Shown: positions 33,478 through 44,631 of the stretch, one piece after another
Layout: each line of letters starts with the position of its first letter
How positions within the stretch are numbered: the first letter of the stretch is position 1
Origin: Lytechinus pictus
Taxonomy: Eukaryota > Echinodermata > Echinoidea > Temnopleuroida > Toxopneustidae
Direction of reading: 5' to 3'
Length of the DNA: 64,000 bases
NCBI RefSeq assembly: GCF_037042905.1
Contig: NC_087253.1
Coordinates: 9,956,001-10,020,000 of the forward strand
The notes under the pieces: generated by a model
Databases searched by the model: none
What the model saw: only the letters and a program-made list of their open reading frames with translations
Told to the model about the DNA's origin: nothing
Made by a program: the position numbers and the translations under genes

Positions 33478-33781
33478 CAATTTTAATACATAAAACCTCC
33501 ATGTGTCAATGTTGTTTTTCATTCAATTTTCTGTCCGTCCATACACCAGAGTACCGAAGTGATGACGTCACAAAAACTCTTTTTTTATACCATATTCTGG
33601 TAGAGCATGATGAAAAACCCCACTTCCAAAATTTGGTGAGAATCGGTCCATGGGGGCCTTAGATACATGTATGACCTCATGAATTCAGGTTGAAAGGGTT
33701 AATATAAGATCAATCCTTTCAAAATGAAAACACAAATAATTTTTAGCTGTAATCGATGATGCTATGAGATTGCTTTCATAC

Positions 33782-33904
33782 CTCCATGTAGTAGCTAGTA
33801 CAAGCGCCATCAGGACCGTTACAGCACGATCCGGGCACTTCGCCCGGCGGGAATCCCCCAGTAATCTCCCAGTCAGTAGGTGCGTTCACACCGCAGCATT
33901 CAAC
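33782..33904 (-). CDS. Tetraspanin, exon 4 (CCG and SCC motifs of the large extracellular loop)
   Basis: Acceptor TCCTGAACAG|GTTGAATG, donor ATGGAG|GTATGA; 123 nt, 41 codons, phase 0. It encodes VECCGVNAPTDWEITGGFPP then GEVPGSCCNGPDGACTSYYM and E. CCG is the tetraspanin hallmark and PGSCC a common second motif. With the exon 5 GC this gives six loop cysteines, enough for three disulfides. Confidence 0.96.
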
Positions 33905-34134
33905 CTGTTCAGGAACGATGAAAGGAACATGACTTTTAATAATCAGCATCTACCCTGCATGTATTATAGCGACCTTTAAAAAGTCCATGGTGTATTTGTT
34001 AGCAGCAATCCCGCTCAGCACCTTTCAAAGAAAGGGAATTCTCAGAAAATCTTCTTTTTTGATATTTTTATACTGATGGCTTCATTTGAGACATAAAAGA
34101 CAGATACTAGAGTGGATATTTCATTAGATGAAAA

Positions 34135-34215
34135 CCTACCTCTTGTTGCAGACTGTCCATGCAGTTTTCATCTCAGAATGATTCTCGTCTTGATAGTGAA
34201 ATAGCCCTTGTTTCA
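34135..34215 (-). pseudogene. Duplicated 3' part of tetraspanin exon 3, copy A, frame broken
   Basis: The minus strand repeats exon 3 from CAAGGGCTATTTCACTATCA through GAGAATCATTCTGAGATGAA to AACAAGAG|GTAGGT. One base is missing relative to the exon (GCATGGACAGT for GCATGGGACAGT), so the reading frame is lost. A usable donor-like site remains. It lies in intron 3, 210 bp beyond the genuine donor. Confidence 0.9.
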
Positions 34216-34265
34216 CGCTTAAAGTCATATATTTTGTGATTGATTGGATCAATCACAACTATGTT

Positions 34266-34356
34266 AAAACTTACCTCTTGTTGCAGACTGTCCCAACTGC
34301 CAAAAAGTTTTCATCTCTGAATGATTCTGATCTTTACAATAAAATGGCCCTTGTTT
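34266..34356 (-). pseudogene. Duplicated 3' part of tetraspanin exon 3, copy B, frame broken
   Basis: The minus strand carries CAAGGGCCATTTTATTGTAA, CAGAATCATTCAGAGATGAA and GACAGTCTGCAACAAGAG|GT followed by AAGT. An insertion after AAAACT shifts the frame before the donor. Between copies lie GATTGATTGGATCAATC-type stretches that also follow the genuine exon, so the unit is ~130-160 bp. Confidence 0.9.
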
Positions 34357-34427
34357 CATGCTCCCAGCCACATACATGTATTGTAGTTGTGATTGATTGG
34401 ATCAATCGCAACTCTGCGAAAACTTAC

Positions 34428-34613
34428 CTCTTGTTGCAGACTGTCCCATGCAGCTTTCATCTCCGAATGATTCTCGTCTTGATAGTAAAATAGCCCTCGT
34501 TTCATACTCGCGGTCACATAGCTTGTCATGTCATCGTGCATATGAAGCCCGGCAAAGGCGATGATGATAGCGGACACCTCCAAACAGATCACCACCACAA
34601 CCATGAAGTAAAA
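34428..34613 (-). CDS. Tetraspanin, exon 3 (TM3 and first half of the large loop)
   Basis: The acceptor is CTTTCAG, the donor CAAGAG|GTAAGT; 186 nt, 62 codons, phase 0. It encodes FYFMVVVVICLEVSAIIIAF (TM3, with the usual Glu), then AGLHMHDDMTSYVTASMKRG, LFYYQDENHSEMKAAW and DSLQQE, leading into VECCG of exon 4. The 3' half has been copied twice into the next intron. Confidence 0.95.
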
Positions 34614-34679
34614 CTGAAAGAAAATTAAGATACAAATGACAAGTCCTTTATTAGGGTCATTGAATAAGCTTGTCTGTTA

Positions 34680-35050
34680 TGTTCTATGTTTTTGTCTTTT
34701 GTTTTTTTAATACTTTTTTACTTTTGCTTTTAAATGCTGTTGTTTTGTTCTACCAGTCTACTGATTTGGTTTGATTTTGAGATCTTTGTTTTCAATCTCA
34801 AAAGTTGATTGGAAGATATTTGTTTTATTATCAGTAATGAATATAAAAAGGGAGTAGCCTAGATGGACCAATGGCTTTTTGTTACTCCCTCACATCCCAT
34901 TCACTATATGTTTTTTATTGTTATTTGTTTGCCTAAATTGTACAACTGTCATTGTTGTTTTTACTCTAAATTGCATTAACTCACTATGTATTGTATGTAC
35001 CCTGTCTTTGTTAAGAGATGTGAAATAAATGAATTTGAATTTGAATGTTT
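34680..35050 (+). mobile_element. Non-LTR retrotransposon 3' end in tetraspanin intron 2
   Basis: A T-rich body ends TTGTATGTACCCTGTCTTTG, then GAAATAAATGAATTTGAATT repeats. This fits the 3' UTR and microsatellite tail of a truncated plus-strand LINE; no RT ORF remains. Confidence 0.6.
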
Positions 35051-35224
35051 CTATTATTGACCCACTTTGGATAATATTTGAATCATTAATTTATCAATTT
35101 CTTTCTTCAATTCATCACCATTGCTGTTGTTATCGCTGTCATTATCAGCATCAATTATCACCATCTTCATCATCACCATCAATTTTCATTATCATTATGA
35201 TTATAATAATGATAAAATATAGAT

Positions 35225-36256
35225 TGTAGTAATAATAATATTAACATGCGCCTCAGAATAGAATTTTTCTAGATAGATGGCGCTATATAAATGCCTATTA
35301 TCATTATTATTAATGTTATTACTCCTATCATTATAACTAATATCAATATTATGGACATTGAGACCTATGTAAGGTGTAATGCGCTATATAAAAACTGTTC
35401 TATTATTAGCTATTATCAATATTACCCTTTTTAACACTATTGATTCACTATGTATTTCATCATTATCAAATATATTTGTCTGGTAATTACTTAAGTGCTG
35501 TGGATCATTCACATGTTGGACACTATTGTAAAAAAGGAACATTTCTAAGATTGAATTATACAGATTTTGCTTAAAAAATGGACCACTGATGAATTATGAA
35601 GGGGGAGGAGGTGGCTTGCCACCCCAAACCCCTTTTTTTTGCTTAGCAGAACATTAGCGTACAACACTGGCTCCCTGAATAACTTTCCTTGCTACATGTA
35701 CATTATATGTAGTCTGTCTAATGTCTCTAGAGCTTATATAGATACTAAGTACTGAGAAAAGAAAAAAAGAAAAAGTCACTAATTCAACAGATTATTTCAA
35801 GGACAGAAAAGGCCTACAAACAGTAGAACCATTCAAGCATACTTTCAACCTTATAGACCTGTTCACAGCACAAACAGAGGAGTCAATGCACTGTCCATTG
35901 AGTAAAAAAAATCATGGTCTTTGATGCTTAATACCCTGAAGGCCGGCTCAGATTGTGTAAAGTTTGAATAATCAAATATCACCTTTTCTATAAACATGCT
36001 CTAGATCATGTATCATCCCAGTCATGGCGTAATTTCCTTCGGCAAGAAATTTATCCACATTTTGCTGCACTCCACCCAGGTGAGATGAATGGGTACCCGG
36101 GAGGATTTATTCCTTGAACGCTTCAGCGCCTTTTACTATGGCGGCTTAGCTACAGCCGGGGTAATAATATGATACCGAGTATCAAAGCGCAGTTGAGTAT
36201 ATGCACATAGTACATGTAACTGCGCTATATAAATTGACATAATCCGCCATATTATT
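35225..36256 (+). mobile_element. Cluster of SINE 3' ends
   Basis: At 35225-35320 and 35340-35415 there are 3' ends with GGCGCTATATAAATGCC and GCGCTATATAAAAACTG followed by ATT repeats. At 36006-36256 a 5'-truncated copy of the GTTGTGGCCCAGTGG SINE (GTCATGGCGTAATTTCC onward) ends TATATAAATTGACATAATCC. The material between is unassigned. Confidence 0.75.
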
Positions 36257-36555
36257 ATTTTCATGAACTTACATGTACAAATGTCAACTGCCCAAGCCTA
36301 TTTCAGGTTTTGGTATCCCCCCCCCAAAAAAAAAAAAGATTCTGTTGCTATATACCTTAAAATGTTACAAAGTGAAGGATAAACAATGTATCAAATTGGG
36401 AAAGTCATGAAAGTCCGTTTTAAGAAAAATGGTCTCTTTCGTATCAGAAAACCTGTAATTCTGTTTCAACCTTGATCTGGAATGAAAATTCCATTTTGCC
36501 ATAGAAAATATAAAAAGCAAAAACATGAATTCTGTTTTGCAAATGAAATTGTGGT

Positions 36556-36884
36556 TCCATGACATTTGCTCCAGCGACAATTGCTCCGCTGTAAATTCCA
36601 CACACAAACGGAATTACCAACTTTTTTTAAATTTTTTTATTATGCTTTGTTTTGTATTTTATTTCAATTTGTATATAATATGTACAATGTATAATGATTA
36701 TGTTTGTTATATATGTATATGAAGTTATGAAAATAAAAAAATCATTGAAAAAAAAAAAAAAAAAAACTTAAGCCCTTGATATAACACTATACCCTATCCT
36801 AAACCTACTATAAAACCCTATTGCAATCATAATCCTAACCTTTCATCATAGATGAAATAAAGCCAGGAGCAAATGTAGTGTCAC
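36556..36884. mobile_element. MITE of the CCATGACATTTGCTCC family
   Basis: CCATGACATTTGCTCCAGCG at the left and GGAGCAAATGTAGTGTC at the right are inverted ends, with a poly-A stretch at 36748. Shorter copy at 38600-38790, single end at 29181. Confidence 0.75.
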
Positions 36885-36894
36885 CGAGATTTCA

Positions 36895-37125
36895 CATTCA
36901 ATTCAATTTCAATTTATTTCATAAATTTTCAACAGAACAAAGTAATGTGGTCAAAATAGTTACAGTGAACTTTATATACAGACAAAATAAATTCAGGCAT
37001 GTACAGTATATGATATTTATATACATGTAAGTAAAAGCAAAACAAAACAGAGTATTATATAAGCAAAATATCATAACCATTTTAAAATAAACTTCTGAGA
37101 TTTCACACTGAAAGAACCAAAACAT
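36895..37125 (-). mobile_element. Non-LTR retrotransposon 3'-end-like tail, minus strand
   Basis: ATTCAATTCAATTTCAATTT at the low-coordinate end is a reversed AAATTG tail, followed by an A-rich body with TACATGTA. It lies 50 bp before tetraspanin exon 2's donor. Confidence 0.5.
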
Positions 37126-37176
37126 ATTTTCCGATTTGATTTCACAAGTGACTAAAAAATCTTAACTTGCGCTTAC

Positions 37177-37374
37177 CGTAAGAAGACAGCAGACGCCCTC
37201 CCTCACGGCTGCAATACATCCGATGATAGCCACCACCACGATGAATATACCGAGAATTATGAGGACGTACGCTGCATGCATGTACGAGATGCTCGGGAGA
37301 AGGGACGCGTACGTCCCCGATGTCACCCCTACCAGCACATGTATGCCGGTGATGAATAATCCGATACCGGAAAG
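37177..37374 (-). CDS. Tetraspanin, exon 2 (TM1 end, small loop, TM2)
   Basis: The acceptor is GCTTTCCGG preceded by TTCTGTAG; the donor is CTTACG|GTAAGC. 198 nt, 66 codons, phase 0. It encodes LSGIGLFITGIHVLVGVTSG (rest of TM1), the small extracellular loop TYASLLPSISYMHAAYV, then LIILGIFIVVVAIIGCIAAV, with REGVCCLLT in the intracellular loop. The GC-x-x-x-x-x-x-C pattern after TM2 is typical of the family. Confidence 0.95.
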
Positions 37375-37449
37375 CTACAGAAGAACAAATAACATTTCAG
37401 ATTTTAATAGACATCACATTTTTTGTGTTAGGAGGGTTTATAAAAATTG

Positions 37450-37640
37450 GCTATTATTATTATTATTATTATTATTAATACGAAGAAAAGACCGATCATT
37501 TTCATTTTTCATTTGTTAATTACATTTATTCAAATGAAAATGACAATGATAAGTTATAGTAATGCTTAAAATAATGGATAAAGATTTGCAGCTCATGAAC
37601 ATGTTACACTGTTTCCCCGGGCACTGGTTATCAACATTTT
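37450..37640. other. Intron 1 start with an (ATT)n tract
   Basis: (ATT)n at 37454-37476 and otherwise unassigned AT-rich sequence. Confidence 0.4.
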
Positions 37641-37671
37641 CATATTTTCTATAGCATCACTTTAATAGGAT

Positions 37672-37868
37672 GGAAGGATGGATGGATGGATGGATGGATG
37701 GGTGGGTGGATGGATGGGTGGGTGGGTGGATGGATGGGTGGGTGGATGGGGGGGGTGGATGGATGGATGGGTGGGTGGATGGGGGTGGATGGATGGATGG
37801 GTGGTGGGCGGGTAGGGGGTGGGGGTGGTGGATGGATGGACGGGTGGGTTAATGGAGGGAGGGATGAA
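37672..37868. repeat. (GGAT/GGGT)n microsatellite
   Basis: About 200 bp of GGATGGATGGATGGGTGGGT repeats with a G-rich core. Strongly G-rich on the plus strand; long frames across it are artefacts of the repeat. Confidence 0.97.
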
Positions 37869-38599
37869 TGACTGAATTTATTCAAAACCAAGCATAACAT
37901 GTTTCACATACATGTACATGTGGATCACCAATTGTAAGACAGTATGAATGGTTTTTTAGGACCCCGAGAGAAGCGAGGCTTGTAAGAGGAGCCCTATCCA
38001 AAATAAAAAGTGACGCTCAAAAGTTAGAGAACCCCACCAGAAAATGTCAAGTTCTGCCAATTTTATTGTGAAGTCTAGTGATAAAATATCACATTCAATT
38101 TGTTTCTCTGGGCTCGCCGAACATTGTAATGTTGCTGTCTACATTCAACACTCAGGCATGAAAGAGTGCATTTTGTGGTAAGGTAAATGTTGAGCATAAC
38201 TGAACATGTGCATACATGTACATGTAATTATATTGGAATTTGGGGAAATAAAGCAAGGTACACAAACTGAAACATCATTGATGGATTCCAGTAAACTTGA
38301 TATTAACCTTGACTGCGAAAAGTGACATCATAGGACAATGAAAGAAAACTTAACACATCTTTTCTTCAATGTTTTTTCATTGTTGACACAGTTACCATTC
38401 AAAAGCCTGCAACAATTCTCACACCCCCTTTTATACTCATTTTATCATTTCTTTTCAATTTCTTTTGAGAACGGCATATTTTCATTGAGCGTTGTGGTTT
38501 CTGTTTCAAAACTTTCCTATAGGCCGAGATGAATCATTTCATGAGGTCGCGTAGCCTACAGTATATTACTAGTAGGCTTTGGAATATATGTTCTAAATG
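37869..38599. other. Tetraspanin intron 1, dispersed repeat fragment and unassigned DNA
   Basis: 38040-38200 shares GCTCGCCGAACATTGTAAT, CATGAAAGAGTGCATTTTG and related phrases with 29960-30060, so it is a dispersed repeat of unknown class. The rest is unassigned. Confidence 0.45.
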
Positions 38600-38790
38600 G
38601 CTCCATGACATTTGCTCCCGTTACAATTGCTGCGATGGAAAATCTGCACATTAAGCTATTTACCTCCAAAACTAAATAAACCCTAATCGTAATCTCTACA
38701 TTATTCAAAACCAAAAACTCTATTACAATCCTATGCCTTCTGAGATATTAAGACCGGAGCAATTGTCGCAGGTGCAAATGTCGTGTGCCC
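38600..38790. mobile_element. 190-bp MITE, CCATGACATTTGCTCC family
   Basis: CTCCATGACATTTGCTCCCG and GCAGGTGCAAATGTCGTG are the inverted ends; GTTCTAAAT flanks both sides and may be the target duplication. Confidence 0.8.
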
Positions 38791-39024
38791 GTTCTAAATA
38801 CTCATTGAATATATGGGAAGGAAAATATGGGCAATCATTGAAAAACGGACTCCCTATCAACACCAACTTTGACACTATGAATTTGAGTGAAATATAAATT
38901 AAAATGTAAATTGAAAAAAAAAACCAAGCGAGGACGAAAAAAAATGATAGCACTTGACATTGTACAAAGAATACATGCATATCCTTTGATCTCATGTGCA
39001 TTTTAAGAAAAGATAGTAATAACC

Positions 39025-39178
39025 TGGGGCCCATTTCATTAAGAGTTGCAACTGTTGTAACTTTGCCATTATGGCAACTACCATGTGTCAACCTTGATTT
39101 TGATTGGCTGCTGAGCCCTGTTGCCATGGTAGTTGCCAATATGGCAAAGTTGTATGTCCTTTATGAAACAGGCCCCTG
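39025..39178. mobile_element. 154-bp MITE, GGGGCCCATTTCATTAAG family
   Basis: TGGGGCCCATTTCATTAAGA pairs with CTTTATGAAACAGGCCCC, and GCCATTATGGCAACTACCAT pairs with ATGGTAGTTGCCAATATGGC. Confidence 0.92.
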
Positions 39179-39179
39179 A

Positions 39180-40290
39180 TCATCATTTACTCAATCCCTT
39201 TTATGTCCAAATATTTTGCTCAATTTGTATATATTGAATCTATTTCTTTGCCAATCTAGCGATTAAAATATTCATTAAAAAAAATTGAAAGCCATTCAAT
39301 ACTGAAATATACACAGAAGAAGTGACCACATTCTTGTTTACCCCCTCCCCCCTCCTTCCCCCCAAAAAATCGATGCAGAGGCCTACATAAACATCAGAAG
39401 AGAGAGAGAAAAAATATGTTCCCACTTTGACTCTAATATTGGGGGGGGAGAGGTTAGATCGATATTGAATGAAAATAATCACTAAAATCATTAAACTGGC
39501 AATGAGGTGGGAACCGTCAAATCCCTGTTTTAACAAACAAATTTTCATTTTCAAAGATATTTTATTGTGAGCTACATTTATTCTATATTTTAGATTTAAG
39601 CTCTTTTGAGATTTTGGGTTTATCAGAGAAATCAAATCAATCAAACTGATTCAATTGAAAACAAGCATTGAAAGGAATACAATTTCAAAAATAATATGAA
39701 AACAATCAAAAAAGGCTTCAAAAGTGAATTTTCCTAATAAAACTGCAAAAGAAAAACAAATTCTACAATAATGTCTGTTTAAAAATCAGCCACTTTTAAA
39801 AAGGTATATAGATGGAATCATTTTTAAAATTCTTTATGTACATGTAATGTACATGTACGTACTATCAAACCCCATTGATTTTTTTGAGAAATGTACTTTA
39901 AAACTATTGCACTTGACAATTAGCATAAACCACAATTCTGGCAAGTCTCTATGGAAACACCTGTGCTATTAGCTTTTTCTACTAGTAGTTTTACAACCAA
40001 CGCAGTCTTCAATGTGAGACACAAGGAGTTTTTTTACAGCTATTTTAACAGGGGAAACGGTCGACTTGTTTTCTTAGGCAAAGGTTGGAATTTCTTTCAA
40101 TAAGGTCCAGTGTAGAGCAGAATGAATGGTAACCAAATTCTATAGAACGTCTGTATTGCATTCTCTACATAGACCAAACCAACCTACATGTACATACATG
40201 TACAATACTAGCAACATTAACTCTACCTGGGTTATTCTTTGCTTTAAATTGTACAGCTTGTTTGTGATATCAATTAATATTTTAAGGGCC
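39180..40290. other. Tetraspanin intron 1, unassigned
   Basis: Contains TACATGTAATGTACATGTAC near 39840 and a C-rich tract near 39345. No exon or paired ends identified. Confidence 0.4.
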
Positions 40291-40297
40291 ATTCAGT

Positions 40298-40975
40298 GTA
40301 ACCCTAACCAGACCGGGCTTCTCAGGGTGTTAGATAGCCAGAGGGGGGGGGGGGGGTTGAATCAACCCCCTTTGAGATCTCGGCTGCCAATCATGCGAAC
40401 ACCATGAAAATTGACATACAGGTAATAATAGTGTGGGATGTAATCTACAAGGCTGGAGTACTATGGTTAATTTTTCCAAAATGATTAAATTTTTCAAAGC
40501 TAATTTATGCATAAATCCTATACTTCTTGCTGTAATTCACTAAAAAAGCTCCTTGAATGTTAATTTTTGGTGCAAATATTCTTTACATATATCTATACAA
40601 ATTGCTAACAATTACAAATGAAAAAAAAATCCTGGTTTGAAAATAAATTCCTTATGTATTTTACTGTTTTATGAATTTCTTGTAAATATTTCTTGAATTT
40701 TGGGTGGGGAGTCAAATATATAGTTGAGTTTTCTTGACACAGAAATATGCTAAAATCATTTAATTTCAGCTGATGATAGTAAAAATAATCATATATTTAT
40801 AAGAGAAAACTCAATTTACATTGACTTTGACCACAAAATCATGTTTTGGAGCAATTTTGGGTCTGACATGCACTAATACATAATGTTGCGTGATTTTCAA
40901 CTGCATACCCGGGCATTCAAAATGTTTAGGGGGTTGATTCACCCCCCCCCCCCCTTCCCGGTTTTAGGGTTAAAG
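40298..40975. mobile_element. Relative of the 18298-19088 TTAA-type element
   Basis: The ends AACCCTAACCAGACCGGG and CCCGGTTTTAGGGTTAA are inverted, with G(13) and C(13) tracts just inside. It shares GAGATCTCGGC, GAGCAATTTTGGGTCTGACA and TGCACT with the copy at 18298. About 680 bp, no ORF. Confidence 0.8.
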
Positions 40976-41370
40976 GGGGAATTCATATTGGATAAAGGAA
41001 CTTCAATGAGAAGAAAAATTAGAGAGAAATATGCATGAATGTTTGACAAAAATCCAATAAGAGAAATATGATTTTTTTTTTAGAATTATGTTGAATTTGT
41101 GATGCCGTACAATACAAGTTGCTCTTGGCCTAAAAGGCATGTAAAAAAATCCATAAATTTCAAGTCTTTAATGGATTACTGAAAATATTTTACATGTAGC
41201 TATGCATGTAGCAAGTGGATCATGTGGTTGATTTTCAATTTTCTGAAAAAATTGCATTTTATGGAATTTATACACAAGAGGGAGCTGCTCGCATCACAAA
41301 ATCAAGAACTTCAAAACTCTATATTATAAATCTGTTTAATCTTCATAACTCTGTTACATGTATATTTTAT
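40976..41370. other. Tetraspanin intron 1, unassigned
   Basis: AT-rich sequence; the ~150 bases before 41370 may belong to the terminal repeat of the Penelope-like element. Confidence 0.35.
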
Positions 41371-41375
41371 AAAGT

Positions 41376-41428
41376 CAAAAAGGGGCCTAAGCTTTCGATC
41401 CTAGCAGAATCTTCGTCGGAGGCAAAAT
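41376..41428 (-). ncRNA. Degenerate hammerhead-ribozyme-like motif of a Penelope-like element
   Basis: Read on the minus strand: CCGACGA, then a stem-loop GATTCTGCTAGGATC, then GAAAGC. This matches a hammerhead core (CUGANGA, stem II, GAAA) except for C instead of U at the second core position and one mismatch in stem II. The Penelope ORF upstream is in the same orientation. Hammerhead motifs in Penelope terminal repeats are established; the substitution suggests this one is inactive. Confidence 0.6.
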
Positions 41429-41806
41429 GACAAACATATAAAGTGGAACAACCATAATATAGACCACAAACAAGCTACAGCAACACTAGAAACAAGGAGA
41501 CAAAAGGGGCATTAGTGAGTAGAGAAGACCAATCAAGTTAGTGAAGGGGATGAAAGAAAAGGAGTAGGCAGACACAAAGGGAAGTTAGTGTAAGTAAGGC
41601 CAAGAGGGATTAAGATAATGAGGCAGGCAACATCAAACAGGATCTGGAACAAAACAGTGATAGAGGGATGAATAACTAGAGAATTAGTGAGAGGTGGGTC
41701 AAACAGGTTACAAAGAAAGGCTTAATAAACTGGTGCATAAGAGTGGGGGGAAAAAAAGAAGAAAAAGAATGGGGAACAACTGATAATGTGCAAAAGACAT
41801 ATAAGT
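41429..41806. other. Purine-rich 3' flank of the Penelope-like element
   Basis: Plus-strand AG-rich sequence (GAGTAGAGAAGACCAATCAA and similar) between the ribozyme-like motif and the foldback insertion. Probably the 3' non-coding part of the element. Confidence 0.5.
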
Positions 41807-42902
41807 ATATACAGTCAGACCGCAGGTCCCTATGCTAATGAGCAAAAAGGCCAGATTCATCCAAATCATCTCGTGGCTGAATCCTCCTCCTTGCAAAATC
41901 TCGTGATTCGTGAGATTTTCTTTCTCTAAGAATTTACATGTTTTAACCTCAAGTTAAATGAAATATTATTACACGATCAGATAGAGTAAAAGTTACTCTT
42001 TCATATTGGTCATTTACTTTGTATACAATATTTTGTTAAATAAGTAAATTTCTGGCCTGAAAATGTGCATAAAAACTGAATTTTCTTCCTCTGTTTATTT
42101 TTGCAAATTGTGCAAAACTTTTTATTTTGAGCCTCAATGATATCTATATCACCATAAAGCTGAACATCTGCACTTTCTCACAATGCCACTCTTGATACGC
42201 GGCACCTTTTAATCGGGTCAAGATCACACTTTTCCCACCAATGTACAAGACGAGATTTCTGAAATTTTGTACTTGCATGAAATCCAGAGTTCTGATTGGC
42301 TGGATAAGGTTCACAGAACAACAGGCGCGGGGTATTTGAGGAGATTACCACATGGGAAGTGTGACCTTCCCACGAACCCAGGCACTGGAACCGTTGGAAT
42401 TTGCCATTGTGTGGTCTCTTTGACCAATCAGAGTGCAGTATTCTTGTTTTCAAGCTGCTTTATGTACTTGGCAAATGAAAAGTGTGATCTTGACCCGATT
42501 AAACCAATTCTTATTTTGAAACCTATATAATTTCAAAGCATACATATTCAGCTTTATCATGATAAAAAAATCATTTGGGCTCAAACAAAAATAAAGTGTG
42601 AAAATAGCAGCTTTTGTCAGGTGAAAATATTTATTTTGTAGCATATTTTAGATCAAAATGTTAACCTATATTACAAAATCTTTGAATAAATCCAAACACA
42701 TGACCTAAAAGAATGATTCTTCTTCTTTACAATGGTACCAAATTCATGAAATTCGATGCACAATTAGAGCAGCAATGACCGAATGAAAAGAGGTGTTTTG
42801 GTCCGCATCAAGCTCATTAAATATGCAAAACATCTCAAGTCATGAATATCACTTGGATGAAAGAAGCCACTTTCTTGGGACCTGCAGTCTGACTGTATAT
42901 GA
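41807..42902. mobile_element. ~1.1-kb foldback element inserted in the Penelope-like element
   Basis: ATATACAGTCAGACCGCAGG at the left and CCTGCAGTCTGACTGTATAT at the right are the ends. Matching continues inward over most of the length: ATAAAGCTGAACATCTGCAC / ATGTATTCAGC-type, then AATCGGGTCAAGATCACACT / AGTGTGATCTTGACCCGATT, then CTGATTGGCTGG / CCAATCAGAG, and a central GGGAAGTGTGACCTTCCC. The whole element is one imperfect palindrome without coding capacity. Confidence 0.85.
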
Positions 42903-43421
42903 TAAAGCATTAAACAAACTAAGAGAAGAAGGTAAGTGTAAATATGTATCTATAAGTGATATGTATATAAATATATCCAAAAAAGAAATGTATATGAAAA
43001 AATATATAAATATGTACACATATGGTGTAACTGATATGGTAATCCGCTAGGTGTGACGGGAAAAAACATAAGACTATATAGTAGGAAAGAAAAAAAATCT
43101 GTATATGTGAAAAAGAGGAAGCAAATTGCCTAAAAAGGTAAAAGCAAATATAGAAGAGAGGGGTGTATTATGAAGAAACCATAGTATACATGTAAATAAG
43201 CAAATGTGGTAAATCTAAAAGAGGTGAGTGGAGAAAAAACAAATATATAAATATATATATAATAATTATTATATCGCCTGAATAAGGAAGGAAAAATTGG
43301 AGCTGAGCTTGTATGAAATATGGGAGGAAAGTAGAGTAAGAAACTATAATGTAACTATTCAAAAGAGCTGAGGGGAAAAATTATATGTATATATAAATTG
43401 AAAGTGGATAGGAAAGAAAAA
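42903..43421. other. Low-complexity A/G- and AT-rich flank
   Basis: AAATATATAAATATGTAC and AAAGAAAAAAAATC tracts. Likely 3' non-coding sequence of the Penelope-like element. Confidence 0.45.
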
Positions 43422-44606
43422 TCAGTCGTTCCCCTCTTGGATGTTCAGGCCATGAGGTTGGGTGGTGCGAAGTCGTCTCATCCAGAGCTTCTCCCTGCTA
43501 GTACGGACTGAGTCAGGACGGGTACCTAAAGATTCGATGCCCTGTAGCATCATGTCAGTGATGGAGTGGTTGGGGAGGTTAAAATGGCGGCCAACTGGAG
43601 TGTCCAGCTTTGCTGTGTTGACGGTGGATCTGTGCCCGTAGAATCGTTTTTTGAGTGTGGTCTTGGTTTCCCCTATGTATTGTACCCTACAAACTCTGCA
43701 AGTGATGAGATATACAACATTAGTGGTAGTGCATGTGATGTTGCCCTTGATTTGGTGAGACAGGCTGGTAGAGTTGCTGGTGAAAGTATCGCCCTCGTGA
43801 AGGTGTATTTCACATATGATGCACCTGTTGCTGGTGCATTTGAAGGTGCCATGCTGTATGGGAGAAGAATGGTTAGTGAGGGAGGGCACTTCAGCACGAA
43901 CAATGAGGTCCCTGAGATTCGGTGGGCGTCGGTATGCTAGAAGGGGAGTATCGGGAACGGCCTGTTGGAGACGATCAGAAGTGTGTAAAATGTGGTGGTT
44001 ATCAAACAGGATTTTGCGGAGAGGGGGTAGATTGGGATGGAAGGTGGTCACAAGCGGTATTCTGTCGGTGGTCTCCTTGTCACTTTTTGGTTTGAGAACT
44101 TCAGATCTGGGGAGAGAACGAACTTTGTTAATTGCCAGTTGGACTGCCCTGGCCCCGTGGCCCCTAGCACAGAGATGTTTCTGCAGATTCCTGGCATGGA
44201 AGGAAAAATCAGGGTCCTCGGAGCAGATACGGCGAAGTCTGAGGGCTTGACTGTAAGCGATGCCGGTTTTGCAGTGACGGGGGTGGCAGCTGGATGAGTG
44301 GAGGTACTGGTGGGTATCTGTGGGTTTAGAGTATAGGGTAGTGGTGATACCATTAGACTTTTTCTGGACTGTAACATCAAGGAAGTGGGTTTCCTGTTGG
44401 GAGAAATCAGAAGTGAATTGGATGGTCCTGTGGAAGGAATTGATGTGGTCAATGAATGTATGGAGGCTGTCTTCATCCCTGGTCCAGATGAAGAAAATGT
44501 CGTCTATGTAACGCCACCAAATCCATGGGCGACAGGGGGCTGAATCTAACATCTGCTGTTCCAGCTTCATGTATATTTTGATGGATATCTGCCAAATCTT
44601 TGACAC
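43422..44606 (-). mobile_element. Penelope-like retroelement, 5'-truncated ORF with RT tail and GIY-YIG endonuclease
   Basis: A 394-residue open frame. Residues 33-36 are YIDD, the reverse-transcriptase catalytic box, within WRYIDDIFFIW; upstream RT blocks are missing. A cysteine motif (C-x5-C-x2-C within CTSNRCIICEIH) precedes the GIY-YIG nuclease: VVYLI at 297-301, QYIGET at 309-314, KKRFYGHR around 321-326, the expected Glu in SREKLW and Asn in GLNIQ near the end. This order, with no stop codon or frameshift in the retained part, fits Penelope-like elements and suggests recent insertion. Truncation at ~44610 abuts a SINE-like sequence. It lies in tetraspanin intron 1, in the gene's orientation. 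Confidence 0.93.
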
Positions 44607-44631
44607 TAATATGTGTGTGTGTATTTGAGTT

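Noticed and set aside
37649-37900. Pro/His/Ser or Trp/Met/Asp/Gly-rich frames
   Set aside because: Translations of a (GGAT/GGGT)n microsatellite.
43566-44511. Plus-strand frames opposite the Penelope-like ORF
   Set aside because: They are antisense shadows; the minus frame has RT and GIY-YIG residues.
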